A DNA stretch of 14,981 bases from Lactifluus volemus (taxonomy: Eukaryota > Basidiomycota > Agaricomycetes > Russulales > Russulaceae). Shown here piece by piece: positions 12,832 through 14,981 of this stretch. A program made the translations under genes and the position numbers. The stretch lies in NCBI GenBank assembly GCA_022376515.1, contig WTXI01000567.1, positions 1 to 14,981 on the forward strand. Reading direction: 5' to 3'. Under the pieces are notes generated by a model. That model saw nothing but the letters and a program-made list of their open reading frames with translations, was not told the DNA's origin and made no database searches. Each line of letters opens with the position of its first letter. Position 1 is the first letter of the stretch.

Positions 12832-12904
12832 GGCCAACGTGGGGATCGAACCCAAGACCTTCGCGTTATTAGCACGACGCTCTAACCAACTGAGCTAGTC
12901 GGCC
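12832..12904 (-). tRNA. tRNA-Ile (anticodon AAT)
   Basis: A 73-nt cloverleaf without intron. The acceptor stem GGCCGAC/GTTGGCC pairs fully with one G-U. The D stem is GCTC/GAGC. The anticodon stem TCGTG/CGCGA encloses loop CTAATAA, with AAT at the anticodon. The variable loop is AGGTC and the T-loop TTCGATC. The outermost T-stem pair is T-C, a mismatch. The A box TAGCTCAGTTGG and B box GGTTCGATCC are present. The CCA end is not encoded as CCA. It sits between the divergent ALG5-like and POLD4-like genes and is transcribed in the same direction as ALG5. Confidence 0.96.
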
Positions 12905-13014
12905 GTAATTGATGAAAGGTGATTTTATTGCTTATATCAGAACAATGTGGCAAATCAGGATGGCTGGAAAGTTCAACTTGACCGTGACCAATTTCAACTT
13001 TAACCCACGACGAC

Positions 13015-13768
13015 ATGGCGCCTCAAAAATCCAGTTCTGTCAAGGCACATGGATCCAAGAGCTCTGACCGCTTAAGACAGGGTACTCTAACCTTCGCCTC
13101 TGCCAAGCGCAGTGGCAGCACCACTGCCAAGGACAGCCTCAAGGGGAAGGTTGCGGTCCCTCCTGCTGAACCGGCCAAGATTTCCCCGATTCGCATCAGT
13201 AGGAAACGCAAATACGAACCCGACCCAGAGCCGGAGCATGAACAAGCCAACGAAACAATAGATGCGGTGGAGCGCGAGAAATTGGATACAGAGGACCGGC
13301 GATGGAACAAAGCTTATGGATTGGCCCGAGAGAAGATGGGGAACATTCAGCCTGGTTTGTCTTTGGGCCGCCCATTCCCTCGTTATCATTCGCTGATAGG
13401 GTGTGTGTCTCTATTGCGTGCGTAGTTCACGCGAAGGACCAATCTCCAGTGCACCACATTCTTCGCGTCTTTGATCTGTACGTGTTTTTTTATCCGCGGC
13501 CTCTGAGGTTGTTTAGACGTGCCAATACGCGAATCATTCAGATCCTATGAGTATGGACCGTGCGTCGGTGTGACGCGATTGGAGCGGTGGGAACGCGCAG
13601 CTGCCCTTGGGCTCAATCCACCGCCTGAGGAAAGTCCTGTTCGATGGTAACTCCGAGATTGCTGGCTTATCATGATGCGGGTCTCAACAGGTCCGGGAAA
13701 TTCTTATGACGAAGGAAGGCAACGAGGACCCACGTTTGGTACAGAACGTTCTTTACGATGAGGTTTAG
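13015..13768 (+). CDS. POLD4: DNA polymerase delta subunit 4 (p12/Cdm1-like)
   Basis: Join(13015..13354,13426..13477,13542..13638,13691..13768), 188 aa. This is the small accessory subunit of replicative DNA polymerase delta, which stabilises the holoenzyme and its contact with PCNA in the nucleus. The N-terminus has RQGTLTF (21-27), resembling a PCNA-interacting peptide, followed by a low-complexity linker with a basic RKRKYEPD stretch (63-70). The conserved C-terminal part reads HHILRVFDLSYEYGPCVG, then TRLERWERAAALGLNPPPE, and finally VREILMTKEG with LVQNVLYDEV before the stop, which is the family signature. Introns are 71, 64 and 52 nt. The third uses donor GTTCGA at 13639; a better-looking GTAACT nearby (13647) would break the frame. 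Start chosen as the first ATG, in context CGAC-ATG-G. The stop is 24 bases from the end of a possible convergent gene. Confidence 0.9.
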
Positions 13769-13792
13769 GATTGGATTATCAGTAGAGCCCTA

Positions 13793-13913
13793 CTATATAT
13801 TGTACATGTACTCTACTGCTTCATCTTGGGCGTACTTCTCGGCATATTCCCTACGCGTAATTTGAATCTTATCTCGAGTCCAAATTGGTTGTGTTGCCAA
13901 AGCCGTACATACT
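13793..13913 (-). CDS. possible terminal exon of a small gene
   Basis: The minus strand is open with a charged, protein-like ending (WTRDKIQITRREYAEKY, then AQDEAVEYMYNI and a TAG stop). It is preceded by acceptor-like AG sites near 13914 and 13930. Upstream on the same strand an ATG at about 14008 (MSHLSSG) followed by a GTGCGA donor could be a first exon, but the join does not give a protein I recognise. If real, it would converge on POLD4 with only 24 bases between stop codons. It may instead be chance, since the frame stays open back to about 14035. Confidence 0.3.
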
Positions 13914-14184
13914 CTACAAATACTCACTGACACAGCTATCGTATATGCAGAACACCGAGAATACTTGAAGCTAGATTGCGCTCGCACCGCTCGAGAGGTG
14001 GGACATCCGTTGGCGGTTTGAGGACTGTCGGTCAAGTTGTACTCAAGAAGGTCCGTCCGAGTCCGGATCCTGTTGTACTATACTCAAAGCGTTGGGCGTT
14101 GGATGTCACTTCCGTGAGTTCGTAATATATTTGCCCGTCTTATATACAATAGGTCTACAGCTTCTCTCTCATTTACGCTCCACC
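13914..14184. other. intergenic, probable promoter of the monooxygenase gene
   Basis: No further gene seen. A TATA-like TCTTATATAC occurs around 14137-14146 on the plus strand, about 40-45 bases before the monooxygenase ATG, followed by a pyrimidine-rich CTTCTCTCTC stretch (14161-14170) as often found near fungal transcription starts. Confidence 0.4.
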
Positions 14185-14981
14185 ATGTCCCTAGGTGTGT
14201 CTCATGTCGACGTCCTCATCGTGGGAGCTGGTCCCTCAGGGGTCATGTGCGCGAATGCGCTCGTTCACGCTGGTATCAACGTCCGGATTATAGACAAGCG
14301 GTGAGAGGTCATCTGGTGACCGGAATACCTGTTGCTCATCGTGGACTCCTATTTTGCAGGCCAACTAGGATTACTGCTGGGCACGCAGACGGCATCCAAC
14401 CTCGCACCATCGAGGTGTTTCAGGCGAGTCGGATCATCCTCTGCTACCTCTTTCTTCAGCTCACACAACCGCATTACCGCAGAGTTATGGCCTTGCCGAT
14501 CGCCTCCTGAGCCGAGCAGCCCACATGATAATGGCCGTTTGTAAATTTACCTTGTCAGCTCGCTTAAATTAGTGACTTTTTCCGTAGGCGTTCTACAATT
14601 CGGGCCCAAACGGAATCGAGGTCTGGACTTCCCTATCCCGCGGGTCTTATCGCTACTCACCTGGTGCTCATACCAGTGCATAGGACGAGTACCCGATGTG
14701 ACAGCACCTACTGCGCGCTATCCGTTTGAAGTTACCTTGCATCAAGGGGAGACAGAAGGCATCATACTCGATTCCATGAGTAAGAGAGGCCTTGAAGTCG
14801 AGCGCGCGATCGTCCCAATCGCTCTCCAAATTTCTGAGGATCCAACGGAGCTTGCTGATCCACATGCGTACCCTGTCAAGGCACGGAGTTCCCGACTTTT
14901 TTGATCCGTAATTTACCTAAAATGGGACTTATATACACACAGGTTGTGTTGAAGCATTTGGCCAAAGAATCAGAAGAGATT
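14185..14981 (+). CDS. FAD-dependent aromatic-ring monooxygenase, phenol 2-monooxygenase-like (5' part)
   Basis: Join(14185..14300,14360..14423,14483..14536,14588..14620,14677..14880,14943..>14981); 170 codons are visible and the gene runs off the window. Such flavoprotein hydroxylases insert one oxygen atom into a phenolic ring using NAD(P)H and O2. The ATG has context CACC-ATG-T. The protein starts with the Rossmann dinucleotide motif VLIVGAGPSG (10-19) and IIDKRPTRI, where the acid ends beta-2. It continues with AGHADGIQPRTIEV and SYGLADRLL, then NSGPNGIE and the family stretch GRVPDVTAPTARYPFEVTLHQ, and ends AYPVK/VVLKHL. Introns are 59, 59, 51, 56 and 62 nt. Introns 2 (14424, GCGAGT) and 5 (14881, GCACGG) need GC donors to keep the conserved protein in frame. 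Substrate and full domain set cannot be judged. Confidence 0.88.

Noticed and set aside
13023..13389. Two minus-strand open frames of 95-100 codons opposite POLD4 exon 1
   Set aside because: They are antisense shadows of a well-supported coding exon.

Overview
The window looks like nuclear DNA of a filamentous basidiomycete, most likely an agaricomycete. The basis is dense short introns (mostly 48-63 nt, GT..AG), genes on both strands, a eukaryotic tRNA-Ile(AAU) with internal A and B boxes, and protein families typical of these fungi. Gene models were built by hand: exons were joined by splice sites, reading phase and remembered family motifs, with no database search.

Layout. 1-740: nothing recognisable. 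741-1822 (-): four-exon multi-pass membrane protein of a basidiomycete family without known function. 1823-3138: no supported gene. 3139-6103 and 7635-10720: a direct tandem duplication of about 3 kb, each copy carrying a 15-exon secreted type-B carboxylesterase/lipase on the minus strand. Copy 1 (3273-5687) is fully open, 553 aa, with Ser-Glu-His triad. Copy 2 (7781-10262) keeps the same exon plan but is frame-broken in its 5' part and looks like a recent pseudogene, unless the indels are sequence errors. A block of about 0.4 kb lies upstream of each copy, but in opposite orientations (6225-6643 and 10786-11195). Between the copies, 6644-7634 has no clear gene.

11380-12685 (-): ALG5-type dolichyl-phosphate beta-glucosyltransferase, intact in exons 1-2 but with several one-base frame shifts in the last exon. 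12832-12904 (-): tRNA-Ile(AAT). 13015-13768 (+): DNA polymerase delta subunit 4 (POLD4/Cdm1-like), four exons, 188 aa. 13793-13913 (-): a doubtful terminal exon converging on it. 14185-14981 (+): 5' part of an FAD-dependent aromatic-ring monooxygenase (phenol 2-monooxygenase-like), cut by the window end; two of its five visible introns appear to use GC donors.

The genes do not form one pathway. Housekeeping genes (ALG5, tRNA, POLD4) sit beside accessory, duplicating genes (secreted esterases, monooxygenase, lineage-specific membrane protein). I found no CRISPR array, no complete transposon and no convincing new multi-gene system. The most notable items are the tandem esterase pair with a flipped upstream block, the GC-AG introns, and the clustered frame breaks in ALG5.
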